Shown here piece after piece: positions 1-8,166 of a stretch of 52,095 bases of DNA (position 1 is its first letter; each line of letters starts with the position of its first letter). The DNA comes from Chloroflexota bacterium (GTDB lineage: Bacteria > Chloroflexota > Limnocylindria > Limnocylindrales > CSP1-4). The notes beneath the pieces are model-generated. The model ran no database searches. It saw nothing but the letters and a program-made list of their open reading frames with translations, and was not told where the DNA came from. A program made the translations under genes and the position numbers. Where the stretch lies: contig JACPOR010000004.1 of NCBI GenBank assembly GCA_016191425.1, positions 1-52,095 of the forward strand, given 5' to 3'.

Positions 1-322
1 CGCCGTCCGACCCATCGACCCGTCCTGTTGCGTGTCACCGGCCCCGACCTGTGCGCGGAGCGCTTTGCGCCCGCGCGTCAGCCCCGGGCATCACCCCGGA
101 TCGACGTCGCGCCCGCGCGATTTCGAACGCAGCCACCTAGCGACGCTGCGACTCGTAGCCCTGCCCGATGGAGGCCTCGATCCGCGGCGGGGGTGGCCTC
201 CATCGCCGGCCAGTTCCCGGTCGAGAGTTCGAGCTGACGGAAATGGCTGAGGGCGTACGGGAGCGACGCGTCGTCGCCCTCGTCGATCGCGGCCTTCGAG
301 GTCGCACCCGTCCCGCGGCGAG
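1..322. other. Left edge, no supported gene; one hairpin
   Basis: No reading frame here has a convincing start, ribosome binding site or protein-like composition. The only structure seen is a perfect 8-bp inverted repeat, TGGAGGCC at 169-176 and GGCCTCCA at 195-202, with an 18-base loop. It lies about 120 bases beyond the stop of the leftward ABC permease and could end that operon, but it has no T-tract. Confidence 0.4.
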
Positions 323-1114
323 CTACGCCGTGAGCCTCCGGAACGCCCAGAGCGTGGCCCCTTGCAGAAGGACACCGAGGATCAGGATCGCCGCCACGGC
401 CCGGCCGATGACGTCGCCCTCGAAGCCGATCGTCATGAGCGAGCGCATCGCCTCGATGACGTAGCTGATCGGATTCCAGTCGTTGACCGTCTGGAGCCAG
501 TCCGGCATGAGGGTCGGCGGCACGAAGGCCGTCGACATGAAGGCGATCGGCATGAACAGCAGCGACAGGGTCCCGGTCGCCTGCTCATTCCGCGTGAGGA
601 ATGCCGGCAGCATGGACGTGCCCGCCCAGGCCACCCCGAAGGCGCCGCCGAGCAGCGCGATCGCCGCTGCGCCCGGCAGGCCGGTCGCGACGTGAGCGCC
701 GAGGGCGACCGCCAGGACCAGGATGGCCGCGGCCATCGCGGCCGATTCGAGGATCAGCGGCACGAGCTCCCCGGCGAGGATGGCGAACCGGTTGATAGGG
801 CTCGCCCGGAGCTTGTCCAGATAGCCGTTCCGCCAATCGACGAGGAGGCTGCCGCCGGACCAGGCGACCGCGAAGAAGACGGTGAATGTCACCTGCCCGG
901 GCGCCAGGTAGTCCAGGTACGAGCCGCCCGAGTTGCCACTGGCAGCGAAGCCCGGGAGCGAGACGATGTCCTTGAAGAGTTGCGAGAAGACGAACAGCTG
1001 GATCAGCGGGAAGAGGAGCGTGGAGACCGGGTTGGCAGGGACCCGGTAGAACCGTCGGAGCGAGCGCCCGCCCAAGATCCAGGTCTCGCGAAGGAAGGCG
1101 GCCATTACGTTCAT
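323..1114 (-). CDS. ABC-2 type transporter permease
   Basis: Integral membrane subunit of an ABC-2 (DrrB-like) exporter, 263 residues. The sequence shows about six hydrophobic helices after a short cytosolic start, and a region rich in LAPGQ/SGG residues typical of the family. The start chosen is the ATG at 1114, four bases after the stop of the ATPase gene and preceded by GGTGAG; a longer frame reaching 1201 would overlap the ATPase. It is the last gene of a five-gene leftward operon starting at 3862, so it should be co-made with its ATPase. Substrate cannot be told from sequence; the operon context (membrane cupredoxin and CopD-like protein) leaves metal or envelope stress as one possibility. 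Confidence 0.85.
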   Translation of the reverse strand: MNVMAAFLRETWILGGRSLRRFYRVPANPVSTLLFPLIQLFVFSQLFKDIVSLPGFAASGNSGGSYLDYLAPGQVTFTVFFAVAWSGGSLLVDWRNGYLDKLRASPINRFAILAGELVPLILESAAMAAAILVLAVALGAHVATGLPGAAAIALLGGAFGVAWAGTSMLPAFLTRNEQATGTLSLLFMPIAFMSTAFVPPTLMPDWLQTVNDWNPISYVIEAMRSLMTIGFEGDVIGRAVAAILILGVLLQGATLWAFRRLTA

Positions 1115-1118
1115 CGTC

Positions 1119-2141
1119 TCACCACCAGCCGGTCTCGAGGGGCCGGTCCGCCTCTTCCGCTCGGATGTGACGGCCGCAGTAGCGCAGGAAGACGTCGTCA
1201 AGTGTCGGCTCGCGCATCGTCAGTCCGGTGACCCGAACGCCGTCGCCGTCGAGCCGGCGGAGGAGCGCGGGTACCGCGGCGTGGGCATCGGCCACGGCGA
1301 CGGCGATGCCCGCGGCCGATGGCTCGGCGGTCATGATCCCGTCGATCCCGGACAGCCGGCCGAGCGCGGCCTCCTGCGCCGAGGCAAGTGCGTCGGGCCC
1401 GTCCGGGTGGCCGAGAGCGATCTCGACCGCATCCGACCCGATCGACCGCTTGAGGTCCCGCGGGGTGCCCTCGACCGCGATGCGACCGGCGTCGACGATC
1501 GCGACGCGGTCGCACAACCGGTCCGCCTCCTCCATGTAGTGCGTCGTCAGGAACATGGTCGTGCCCGCTCGGCTGATGCGGACGAGCTCCTCCCAGAGGG
1601 CCATCCGGCTCTGTGGATCGAGGCCTTCGGTCGGCTCGTCGAGAAAGAGGACGGCTGGCCGGTGGACCAGCGCCGTGGCGAGATCGAGACGCCGTCGCAT
1701 CCCGCCGGAGTAGGTGCCGACGAGGCGCCTCGCGGCATCGGCCAGGCCCATGAGCTCGAGGAGCTCGTCGACTCGCTGCCGGAGCTCCGGCGCCGGAACC
1801 CGATGCAGCCGGCCGATCATCTCCAGGTTCTCGCGGCCCGAGAGCAGGTTCTCGAGGGCAACCGTCTGCATCGCCAGTCCGATCGCGACGCGAACCCTCG
1901 CCGCGTCCCGAGCCACATCCAGCCCGGCCACCGTCGCCTGACCCGAGGTCGCCCGGGCGAGCGTCGCGAGGATCCGGATCGTCGTCGTCTTGCCGGCGCC
2001 GTTGGGGCCGAGGAATCCGAAGAACTCGCCGGCCTCGACGACGAATGTGATTCCGTCCAGGGCTCGGACGGGCTCACCCCCGCGGCCGGCCGGGTAAACC
2101 TTGACCAGATCGACGACGTCGACAACCGCGGACACGGTCAC
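1119..2141 (-). CDS. ABC transporter ATP-binding protein (DrrA-like)
   Basis: ATPase that powers the neighbouring ABC-2 permease, 340 residues. Visible motifs in order: Walker A GPNGAGKTTT, signature YSGGMRRRLDLA, Walker B AVLFLDEPTEGLDP and the H-loop TTHYMEEAD. The C-terminal 100 residues form the accessory domain usual in DrrA-type ATPases. The start is a GTG at 2141, directly abutting the TGA of the upstream gene, so translation is probably coupled. Family membership is firm. The exported compound is unknown; drug-resistance naming in databases would be by homology only. Confidence 0.9.
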   Translation of the reverse strand: MTVSAVVDVVDLVKVYPAGRGGEPVRALDGITFVVEAGEFFGFLGPNGAGKTTTIRILATLARATSGQATVAGLDVARDAARVRVAIGLAMQTVALENLLSGRENLEMIGRLHRVPAPELRQRVDELLELMGLADAARRLVGTYSGGMRRRLDLATALVHRPAVLFLDEPTEGLDPQSRMALWEELVRISRAGTTMFLTTHYMEEADRLCDRVAIVDAGRIAVEGTPRDLKRSIGSDAVEIALGHPDGPDALASAQEAALGRLSGIDGIMTAEPSAAGIAVAVADAHAAVPALLRRLDGDGVRVTGLTMREPTLDDVFLRYCGRHIRAEEADRPLETGWW

Positions 2142-2654
2142 TCAGAATGGCTTGAGCATCATCAGGGCCACCACAAGGGCGATCCCACCGATCCCGATCA
2201 CCGCAGCCTGCATCGGTTTGGATGACTCCAGGAGCCGCGCCAGCTCGGCATCCGTCGCCGGTGGCGGCGGGGTCAGCTTCTTCTGCAGGTCGTTGAACGT
2301 GGCCATGCCGAGCGCGTGGCGAAGCGCCTCGAAGTGGGGCGCGGCAAAGACGTACATCGCCGCGATGATCGCGATCAGCAGGCCGAGTGACGCCCACAGC
2401 CAGTACCGTCCGTCGGTCCAGTGCCCGCCGGCGATGCCGGACAGGATGCCCGCGACGAGCAGCACGAGCAGGGCGACGTACATCCAGTTCAGAAAGGCGT
2501 TGGAGAGCTCCAGCAGGGCCTGGATCCGCGTCCGATCGCGTTCGCCTCGAAGCTTGAAGGCGACCATCGCCGACGCGCCATGGACGAGGACGAAGCCGAA
2601 CGCGGCGAGCACATGGATGAGCCTGAGCAGCGGCAGCCAGGGCGTGAGGTCCAT
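2142..2654 (-). CDS. Four-helix membrane protein, CopD/DUF2269-like
   Basis: A 170-residue integral membrane protein starting MDLTPWLPLLRLIHVL. Four hydrophobic helices are visible, with a histidine in the first helix (LRLIHVLAAF), a pattern shared with CopD and DUF2269 proteins and with the product of 9714-10223. The start at 2654 sits four bases after the stop of the gene before it. It is the third gene of the cupredoxin operon. A role in copper or haem handling at the membrane is suggested by family resemblance and neighbours, not shown. Confidence 0.7.
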   Translation of the reverse strand: MDLTPWLPLLRLIHVLAAFGFVLVHGASAMVAFKLRGERDRTRIQALLELSNAFLNWMYVALLVLLVAGILSGIAGGHWTDGRYWLWASLGLLIAIIAAMYVFAAPHFEALRHALGMATFNDLQKKLTPPPPATDAELARLLESSKPMQAAVIGIGGIALVVALMMLKPF

Positions 2655-2658
2655 TGGG

Positions 2659-3048
2659 TCAGGCACTCCCTTCCGGCGAGCGGGCATCGGACCCGCGTCG
2701 CGCGATGATGAGCCCAAGGGCGAACAGGACGAGGGCGTTGACCGGGTGCAGGGCGGCGATGACCGGCGCCGATGCCCTGGCAGCCGGGAGGGCCGTCTGG
2801 ACCACGTACAGCACCAGCAGCAACAGGCTCAGGCCGATCTCCCGGCGCGACAGGCTGCCGGCCACGGCGGTCAGGAGAACCCCCAGCGTGATGAGCCCGA
2901 TGACCGTGTAACCGAAGTCGACATGCAGTCCGAACCCGTCTGTGGCCCCGAAGATCGCGAGACCGGCCAGGAAGACCTGGACGAGGACCGCCGCCACGAA
3001 CAGCCAGGCCAGCCAGGTATGGAGGCGCCGAGCGCCCGCTTGAATCAT
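2659..3048 (-). CDS. Small membrane protein, DUF6220-like
   Basis: A 129-residue protein with four predicted helices and little else (MIQAGARRLHTWLAWLFVAA...). Hydrophobicity, length and the Leu-His pair near the N-terminus resemble DUF6220 membrane proteins; function is unknown. The start at 3048 is fixed by a strong ribosome binding site, GAGGAGG, eight bases before the ATG. That site overlaps the stop codon of the upstream cupredoxin gene, so the two are likely coupled. Second gene of the five-gene operon. Confidence 0.7.
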   Translation of the reverse strand: MIQAGARRLHTWLAWLFVAAVLVQVFLAGLAIFGATDGFGLHVDFGYTVIGLITLGVLLTAVAGSLSRREIGLSLLLLVLYVVQTALPAARASAPVIAALHPVNALVLFALGLIIARRGSDARSPEGSA

Positions 3049-3058
3049 TGCCGCCTCC

Positions 3059-3862
3059 TCACTGGACCGTGATCGTGCCGACCATCCCGGCTTCCTTGTG
3101 GCCGGGGATCGCGCAGTAGAACTCGAGCGTACCGGCAGCAGTGGGCTTGATCGCCACGGCGGTCGTGGAGTTTGCCGGCAGCTGGACGCTGATGTTGAGC
3201 GTCGGGATGTCGAAGGTGTGGGCGAAGCCATCCTTGTTGATGACGAACAGGCCCAGGACCTCGCCGTTCTTCACCTGGAGGCTGGTCGGGAGCCATTTCG
3301 TGTTCTCGGCCGTGACGACCCCGGTCGTCGTCGGTGCGTCGGTCACGCCGCCTCCAGCCGAGCTGGCGCTGCCGGCGAGCGCCGACGTTAGGACCGCTCC
3401 GACGATGAGGCCGCTGAGCGCCGTCATCAGCCAGCCCGCTCGGCCGCTCCGGGTCCATGTTTCGCGGCCCCGTCGGACGTCGAGGAAGGCCGCGATGCCG
3501 CCGCCGATCGCCAGGCCTGCGCCGAGCAGGGCGAGCACCGTCGGGATGAACCCCTGGGCATCGGCGGGATGTGTCAGGGAGAAGGTGATCTGCGACCCGA
3601 ACATCAGGGTGACGAGGATCCCGGCGACAACGTGCAGGATCCAGAACCAGCTCCGACGTCGCGCTCCGGGCCACAGCCAGGATGCCGCGCCGAGGACGCC
3701 GAAGACGGCGATGAACCCGACCAGGATCGGCAGGAAGGCGGCCCCTTCTCCGCCCGGATCCTCGGCCAGCGACGGCAGGATGAAGGCGTACACGAAGTAG
3801 ATGAAGACGCCGACGATGAGAGCAGCTCCAGTCGCCGCAAGCGACATGGCGAACGTACGCAT
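3059..3862 (-). CDS. Membrane protein with C-terminal cupredoxin domain
   Basis: First gene of the leftward operon, 267 residues. About five transmembrane helices fill residues 1-165 and a single blue-copper (type I) domain fills the last 95. Copper ligands are all visible: His in FAHTFDIP, Cys in EFYCAIPGH, His in PGH and Met in AGMVG. The domain is expected outside the cell and may carry electrons or hold copper. The start at 3862 (MRTFAMSL) has GGAGG 11 bases upstream; a longer frame runs into the promoter. The promoter lies at 3914-3943 and carries the shared regulatory motif. The fusion of five helices to a cupredoxin is not a family I can name. Confidence 0.8.
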   Translation of the reverse strand: MRTFAMSLAATGAALIVGVFIYFVYAFILPSLAEDPGGEGAAFLPILVGFIAVFGVLGAASWLWPGARRRSWFWILHVVAGILVTLMFGSQITFSLTHPADAQGFIPTVLALLGAGLAIGGGIAAFLDVRRGRETWTRSGRAGWLMTALSGLIVGAVLTSALAGSASSAGGGVTDAPTTTGVVTAENTKWLPTSLQVKNGEVLGLFVINKDGFAHTFDIPTLNISVQLPANSTTAVAIKPTAAGTLEFYCAIPGHKEAGMVGTITVQ

Positions 3863-3913
3863 GGGACGCGATCCTCCAGCCGGGGTTCCGTGGGCGGGAA
3901 CCCGATGCTGAGA

Positions 3914-3943
3914 GGTGTATCGGTCCCCGCGTCCCGTGGTCAT
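3914..3943 (-). promoter_or_regulatory. Promoter of the cupredoxin operon
   Basis: Read on the minus strand: -35 box ATGACC (3938-3943), 18-base spacer, -10 box TACACC (3914-3919). This gives a leader of about 45 bases before the ATG at 3862. The -35 box is part of the conserved motif at 3939-3960. The same geometry is seen at 8737-8766 and 10280-10309. Confidence 0.65.
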
Positions 3944-3970
3944 GGGGCCACGGTCCCGAAGTTGTCCCGG
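3931..3970 (-). promoter_or_regulatory. Regulatory motif, copy A
   Basis: Plus-strand core GTCATGGGG-N5-GTCCCGAA at 3939-3960, preceded by GTCCCG-N2. It matches copies B, C and D, with G instead of A at one core position and a changed outer right arm. Half-sites TCCCG/CGGGA are spaced by roughly 11-12 bases, one helical turn, as expected for a dimeric activator bound beside the -35 box. The response regulator encoded next door is the natural candidate. Confidence 0.7.
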
Positions 3971-3973
3971 ACG

Positions 3974-4651
3974 CTACCCGGCTCGGTGCTCGCCCCCCAG
4001 GCCGGCCTCACGCGCCCGCACGATCGCCTGGGCCCGATCCGCCACCTGAAGCTTCGAGAAGATGTTCGACACGTGGTTGCGGACGGTCTTCGGCGACAGC
4101 ACGAGGCGCTGCGTGATCTCGGTGTTGTTCAGGCCCCGGGCGACCATGTCGAGGATCTCCCGCTCCCGATCCGTCAGCTCCGGGAACGCGGCGGCCTCGA
4201 CCGCGGGACGCGCGGCGAAGAACGCGACGAGTCGACGAGCGATCGCCGGCCCGAAGATCGCGTCGCCCGAGGCGACACCGCGGATCGCCCGGATCAGCTC
4301 CGCCCGGTCCGCGCCCTTGAGGAGGTACCCTCGTGCGCCGGCCTTCAGCGCGCCGAAGACCTGATCATCGGCCTCATACATGGACAGGACCAGGACCGCG
4401 ATATGCGGGCTCGCTGCAACGATCCGCCGGGTTGCCTCGATGCCGTCGATGCCGGGCATGTTGAGGTCCATCACCACAACGTCGGGCTGGGTGACCACGA
4501 CCCGCTCGACCACCTCGTCGCCGGTTGCCGCGTGACCGACGACCTCGACACCCTCGATCGTGCGGAGCAGCGCCTCGAGGCCGGATCGGAAGGCCGCGTG
4601 GTCGTCCGCGATCACGATGCGGAGCGACGCCGGCTGGAGGTCGTGGTCCAT
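3974..4651 (-). CDS. LuxR/NarL-family response regulator
   Basis: A 225-residue two-component regulator. The receiver domain has the acidic pair ADDH near residue 17, the phospho-acceptor Asp62 in VVMDLNMPG and the later Lys in YLLKGADR. The C-terminal helix-turn-helix (ELTDREREILDMVARGLNNTEI...SPKTVRNHVSNIFSKL) is of the LuxR type. The start at 4651 has GGAG seven bases upstream and lies 13 bases after the kinase stop. It is co-transcribed with the kinase gene at 4665-7046. It probably binds the motif seen at 3939, 7832, 8762 and 10305; that link is inference from position and motif form. Confidence 0.92.
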   Translation of the reverse strand: MDHDLQPASLRIVIADDHAAFRSGLEALLRTIEGVEVVGHAATGDEVVERVVVTQPDVVVMDLNMPGIDGIEATRRIVAASPHIAVLVLSMYEADDQVFGALKAGARGYLLKGADRAELIRAIRGVASGDAIFGPAIARRLVAFFAARPAVEAAAFPELTDREREILDMVARGLNNTEITQRLVLSPKTVRNHVSNIFSKLQVADRAQAIVRAREAGLGGEHRAG

Positions 4652-4664
4652 CTGATGCTCCGGC

Positions 4665-7046
4665 TCAGCCCTGGCTCGCGGCACGGTCGTCCAGCGGCAG
4701 GCGGGCGAACACCCGTGTGCCGCCGCCGGGCATGCGTTCGATCACGCACGTTCCGCCGACTTCGGCCGCTCGCTCTCGCATCGACGCCAGGCCGATGCCG
4801 GGCCGGAGCCTCGCCGGAAGTCCGCGGCCGTCGTCGGTGACCTCGACCTCGAGCGCCCGCCCGCCAGCGCTCGGTCCGCTGGCGCCGGTCCCTCCAGCGG
4901 CCGCCGCGCCCACGCCGGGCCCCCCAGCTGCCGCCCCGTCCACACCCGGTTCGTCTGCGCCGGGCCCGTCGGCACCCGACCCCACGACAGCGGCGAGCCG
5001 GACCCGGCATGTCCGCGCCTGCGCGTGTCGACTGGCGTTGGTCATGGCCTCGACGGCGATCCGGTAGGCGGCGACTTCGATGGCGGCCGGCAGTTCGGGC
5101 AGCGGGCCCTGCGCAGCGACCTCGAGGCCGGGCGACTGGCCGAGGTGTCCGGCCTGGGCCCGCAGCGCGCCCACCAGCCCCATCTCGTCGAGGGCCGGCG
5201 GCCGGAGAGCATCGACCAGTCGCCGGATGTCCGCCAGGGCACCCTGGACCTCGGCCCGGAGTTCGGCCAGGATTCGCTCGGCGCCGGCCGGATCGCCGGC
5301 CACCAGCTCGGCCGCGACCTCGGCACGCATGCCGATCGCCGCCAGGGTTGGGCCGAGACCGTCATGAAGGTCGCGTCGGATCCGTCGTCGCTCCTCCTCT
5401 CGGGCAACCACGAGGCGCTCCCGTGATTCAATGAGGTCGAGCGTCAGCCCAAGGGCGTGAACCGCCGCCCCGGCCTGCTGGGCGAGGGCGTCGAGGAGTT
5501 TCCTGTCGGCCGCGGATAGCGGCTCCGCAGCGGATCGCGGCGCCACGAGCAGGTCCCCGACGACCTCGGCGCGATAGACGAGCGGGACCTCGACGACCTC
5601 ACCGGCCGGCTGCCGCCCGTGGACGATCGTTCGATCGCCCTCTCCGCCGGGCCCGATCCGGATGGCGACCCAGGGCAGGCGCAGCGATTCCGCCACGGTC
5701 CGCACGATCACGGTCGGGGCCTGGATTGGATCGAGCGTGCCCTCCAGCCGCTGGCCGAGCCGGGCCAGCGCCCGATACGGGTCGTCACGGTCGCCGTACA
5801 TCAGGCGGTTCACGGTCAGTTGGAGGGCGTCGCGGATCGGGAGTGCCACGACGGCCGCCAGGCCGGTGGCCAGGAGGGACGCCGGAAAGCCGCCCTGGAT
5901 CCGGAGGAACGTGCCCAGCACGGTCACCGAGACGGCATAGATCGCGACGATCGCGGTGGTTGCGCCGCCGTAGACGAGGGCGCGATTGATCGCGACGTCG
6001 ATATCGAACAGTCGATAGCGCAGGATCCCCGCCGCGATTCCGAGCGGCAGCGGAAGTGCCACCAGGCCCACCGCGCTCCATGGGAGGATCGGTCGCCCGG
6101 TGAGGAGCTGCGGCCCGAACAGCAGCAGGAGCGACCCCAGCGTGGCGATGCCGCCGCCGATCGCCATCCAGCGGACCTGGTCGCGAACGGCGGGCGTCGC
6201 CGCGCGGTGCCCGCGGATCGTGAGGCCGATCCCGGCGAGGATCGACGGGATGATGACGAGCGCCTGGAGCGTCGCCAACGTCCCGAGCCAGGCCGTCGAG
6301 CTCGGCGAGAGCAGCCGGGCCGCCACGAGTCCCAGTCCGTAGGCGCCCAGAGGCAGGCCGTAGGCGAGCGCGAGCGCGCGCCGACACGGGCCGGCCGGCC
6401 CGGCCGCCACGGCGAGGGGCAGGTGCAGCGCCCCGGCCGGCCAGAGGACCATATACAGCCCGCTGGCGGTGAGCATGTGCAGGACGAACGGCCAGCCGGC
6501 AACGATGTCGCTCACGCGAATCCCAAGGAACCACGGCAGCGTGCTCCCGGCGACGCCCACGCTGGCCAGGGCGAGGGCGCTTGCCGCGGACGCCTCGGGT
6601 CGTCGCCACAGTACGTACCCGGCTACGACCTGGAGGACGAGCGTGAAGAGCAGGGCGCTCCAGTTGTCGACGAGCGTCCCGCCGACGTCATCGGGCCCGA
6701 GGGCGACCGCGACGTCGAGGGTCGCGCCATCGCGCCGGACTGTGTACGTCACGCTCCGCGAGCCACTCAGTGCGGAACGGTCCAGGCCAGGGTTCAGCAC
6801 GCCGTCGAGCCACTCGGCGAGCGGACGCCCCGCGACGGCGGTGACCACGTCGCCCTGGACGAGACCACCCGCGGGCCGGTGATCCTCGATGCGCACGCCG
6901 TCCACGGACCACGTGCCGGCATAGAAGGCGATCGCCGCGCCGTCCGAAGAGCCGGCCACGCGCCAGGCGAGGAACCCCAGGCTGGCCACGATCGACAGGC
7001 CGGCGAGAAGCCAGACCCCCGTTCGTCGCGGTCGACCCGACGCCAT
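4665..7046 (-). CDS. ComP-like sensor histidine kinase with N-terminal PDZ-like region
   Basis: Membrane sensor kinase of about 793 residues. In order: one N-terminal helix, a PDZ-like segment (GGLVQGDVVTAVAGRPL) facing outside, six to eight more helices, the ComP/LiaS-like linker RLFDIDVAINRALVYGG, a GAF-like stretch, the HisKA_3 dimer region with phospho-acceptor His561 (IRRDLHDGLGPTLAAIG) and an HATPase_c domain (N-box VEAMTNASRHAQA, G-box DDGRGL). The start at 7046 (MASGRPRR) has AGGGAGGG upstream. A 47-residue Ala/Gly/Pro-rich insert (4854-4994) separates two core strands of the ATPase domain. It pairs with the response regulator just downstream. Confidence 0.9.
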   Translation of the reverse strand: MASGRPRRTGVWLLAGLSIVASLGFLAWRVAGSSDGAAIAFYAGTWSVDGVRIEDHRPAGGLVQGDVVTAVAGRPLAEWLDGVLNPGLDRSALSGSRSVTYTVRRDGATLDVAVALGPDDVGGTLVDNWSALLFTLVLQVVAGYVLWRRPEASAASALALASVGVAGSTLPWFLGIRVSDIVAGWPFVLHMLTASGLYMVLWPAGALHLPLAVAAGPAGPCRRALALAYGLPLGAYGLGLVAARLLSPSSTAWLGTLATLQALVIIPSILAGIGLTIRGHRAATPAVRDQVRWMAIGGGIATLGSLLLLFGPQLLTGRPILPWSAVGLVALPLPLGIAAGILRYRLFDIDVAINRALVYGGATTAIVAIYAVSVTVLGTFLRIQGGFPASLLATGLAAVVALPIRDALQLTVNRLMYGDRDDPYRALARLGQRLEGTLDPIQAPTVIVRTVAESLRLPWVAIRIGPGGEGDRTIVHGRQPAGEVVEVPLVYRAEVVGDLLVAPRSAAEPLSAADRKLLDALAQQAGAAVHALGLTLDLIESRERLVVAREEERRRIRRDLHDGLGPTLAAIGMRAEVAAELVAGDPAGAERILAELRAEVQGALADIRRLVDALRPPALDEMGLVGALRAQAGHLGQSPGLEVAAQGPLPELPAAIEVAAYRIAVEAMTNASRHAQARTCRVRLAAVVGSGADGPGADEPGVDGAAAGGPGVGAAAAGGTGASGPSAGGRALEVEVTDDGRGLPARLRPGIGLASMRERAAEVGGTCVIERMPGGGTRVFARLPLDDRAASQG

Positions 7047-7286
7047 CGTCACGGCTCCCTCCCTCGTCGCGACAGGATAGACCGCGGGGCACGCCTCCAG
7101 TTCGGCCCGCGGTTGATGATGGCCCGCTGACTCCGCCCTTGGATCAGGCGTTCGCGGCCTGGATCCTGGCCAGCCTCCAGGTGCCCAGGACACACACGGC
7201 ACCGACGAAAAGCCCGAGGGATGCTCGCGCCCATGATCGGACTGAAGGCCTCGGGGGACGTGGATTGGACGAGCGCCGACCCGTTG
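7047..7286 (-). other. Gap upstream of kinase; possible broken membrane-helix coding remnant
   Basis: No intact gene. On the minus strand a short frame ending at a TGA at 7144-7146 encodes a hydrophobic stretch (SLGLFVGAVCVLGTWRLARI). The segment that would precede it (SPEAFSPIMGAS) lies in another frame. This could be the shifted end of a decayed membrane gene; support is weak. The kinase promoter should also lie here but no clear -35/-10 pair was seen. Confidence 0.2.
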
Positions 7287-7631
7287 TCATCGGAGCACCG
7301 CCCCGATTCGGTCCTGGCCCTGCCGTCGGCGGCGGCTTTCCATCGTGACGAGGCCGGCCGAGCCATCCACCACGACGATGCTGCCGTCGCGGAGTCGGCG
7401 GGTCGCGTCACGGGTCGCCAGCGCGGCCGGGATCCCGTGTTCGCGCGCGAGGATGGCCGGATGGGCCAGCACGTCGCCGAGATCGGTCACGAGCGCGCCA
7501 GCCGTCCCGAACAACGGTGCCCAGGCCGGCGACGTTGTCGAGCAGACGATGACATCGCCGCGACCGACGCGGCAGAAATCCGCTTCGCCGCGGACGAGGC
7601 GCGCGGCCGACGTCGGGACGGCGACCTTCAT
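7287..7631 (-). CDS. Stand-alone PEP-utilising enzyme mobile (swivelling) domain protein
   Basis: A 114-residue protein covering just the phosphohistidine domain of PEP synthase / pyruvate phosphate dikinase. Family features seen: GDVIVCSTTSPAWAPLF, then VTDLGDVLAHPAILAREHGIPA, whose His in LAH is the expected phosphorylated residue, then RLRDGSIVVVDGSAGLV. The N-terminal ATP-grasp domain and the PEP-binding barrel are missing. Either it is a remnant of a larger enzyme or an independent small protein. Its ATG overlaps the TGA of a 28-residue upstream frame (ATGA), implying coupled translation, and motif copy B lies about 200 bases upstream. Confidence 0.6.
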   Translation of the reverse strand: MKVAVPTSAARLVRGEADFCRVGRGDVIVCSTTSPAWAPLFGTAGALVTDLGDVLAHPAILAREHGIPAALATRDATRRLRDGSIVVVDGSAGLVTMESRRRRQGQDRIGAVLR

Positions 7632-7714
7632 GGATGAGCCTCTGTCTTCCCCCCCACGGGACCCGCGGCCGATCCCCGTCCACGGACCCGGTACTCGGCG
7701 AATCTGGGCGTCAT
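7628..7714 (-). CDS. Short 28-residue leader-like peptide
   Basis: A short frame beginning MTPRFAEYRVRGRG and ending KTEAHP. It has a good ribosome binding site (GGAGGG, about six bases before the ATG), and its stop overlaps the start of the swivel-domain gene. Residues PVGGK recall the N-terminal GGK motif of PEP synthases, so this may be the stump of that enzyme's N-terminus after an internal deletion. It could equally be a translational coupler. No known small-protein family was recognised. Confidence 0.35.
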   Translation of the reverse strand: MTPRFAEYRVRGRGSAAGPVGGKTEAHP

Positions 7715-7823
7715 CAGCGTCCCTCCGTCATTCGGCAGGAGCGTGACCCGGGACGCGAGGCCGGACCGAGCTGGCTTGCTCAGCCGGCGGGCGGGAGATC
7801 CTCGATTGGTTGGACGCCGTGGC

Positions 7824-7864
7824 GTCCCGCTGTCATGGGATCACGGTCCCGAATCGACGCGGGA
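7824..7864 (-). promoter_or_regulatory. Regulatory motif, copy B
   Basis: Plus-strand core GTCATGGGA-N5-GTCCCGAA at 7832-7853, flanked by GTCCCG-N2 on the left and CGGGA on the right. It points leftward, toward the 28-residue frame and the swivel-domain gene. The -35-like ATGACA is present, but the hexamer 18 bases further (CAACCA) is a poor -10 box, so this promoter may be weak or strictly activator-dependent. Confidence 0.6.
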
Positions 7865-8020
7865 CGTCACCTGGGCCGACGTGGCCCGATGCAGCGACGG
7901 AGTCGGTCCCCGTCTGGCGCCCGCGGTGACTCCTGGTCCGGCTGCCTGCGGTCCCGTCGAGGCGGGCCGGCATGTCGGTTGGGGAGGGCCGGGTCGGCTA
8001 TCGGGGACCGGGTCCGGCCA

Positions 8021-8041
8021 TTGTTCTGGGCAGGAGAACAA
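8021..8041. repeat. Inverted repeat TTGTTCT-N7-AGAACAA, copy 1
   Basis: A perfect 7-bp inverted repeat with a 7-base centre. A second, slightly shorter copy with the same N7 spacing lies at 8167-8185. Both are in non-coding sequence. Confidence 0.55.
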
Positions 8042-8166
8042 GCACTGCAAATCTCCACTCGGGAGCGGCCGTCCCTTCTTCGCCTGGACCCATCGAGCCC
8101 GCCTTGGTGCGAGTTGGAAGGCGTCGGGTCGTCATGGCTCGACCCGGAGGCTGTGAATCCACGATC

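Noticed and set aside
5619-7130. Plus-strand frame of 503 codons opposite the histidine kinase
   Set aside because: Shadow of the kinase gene; no ribosome site or domain.
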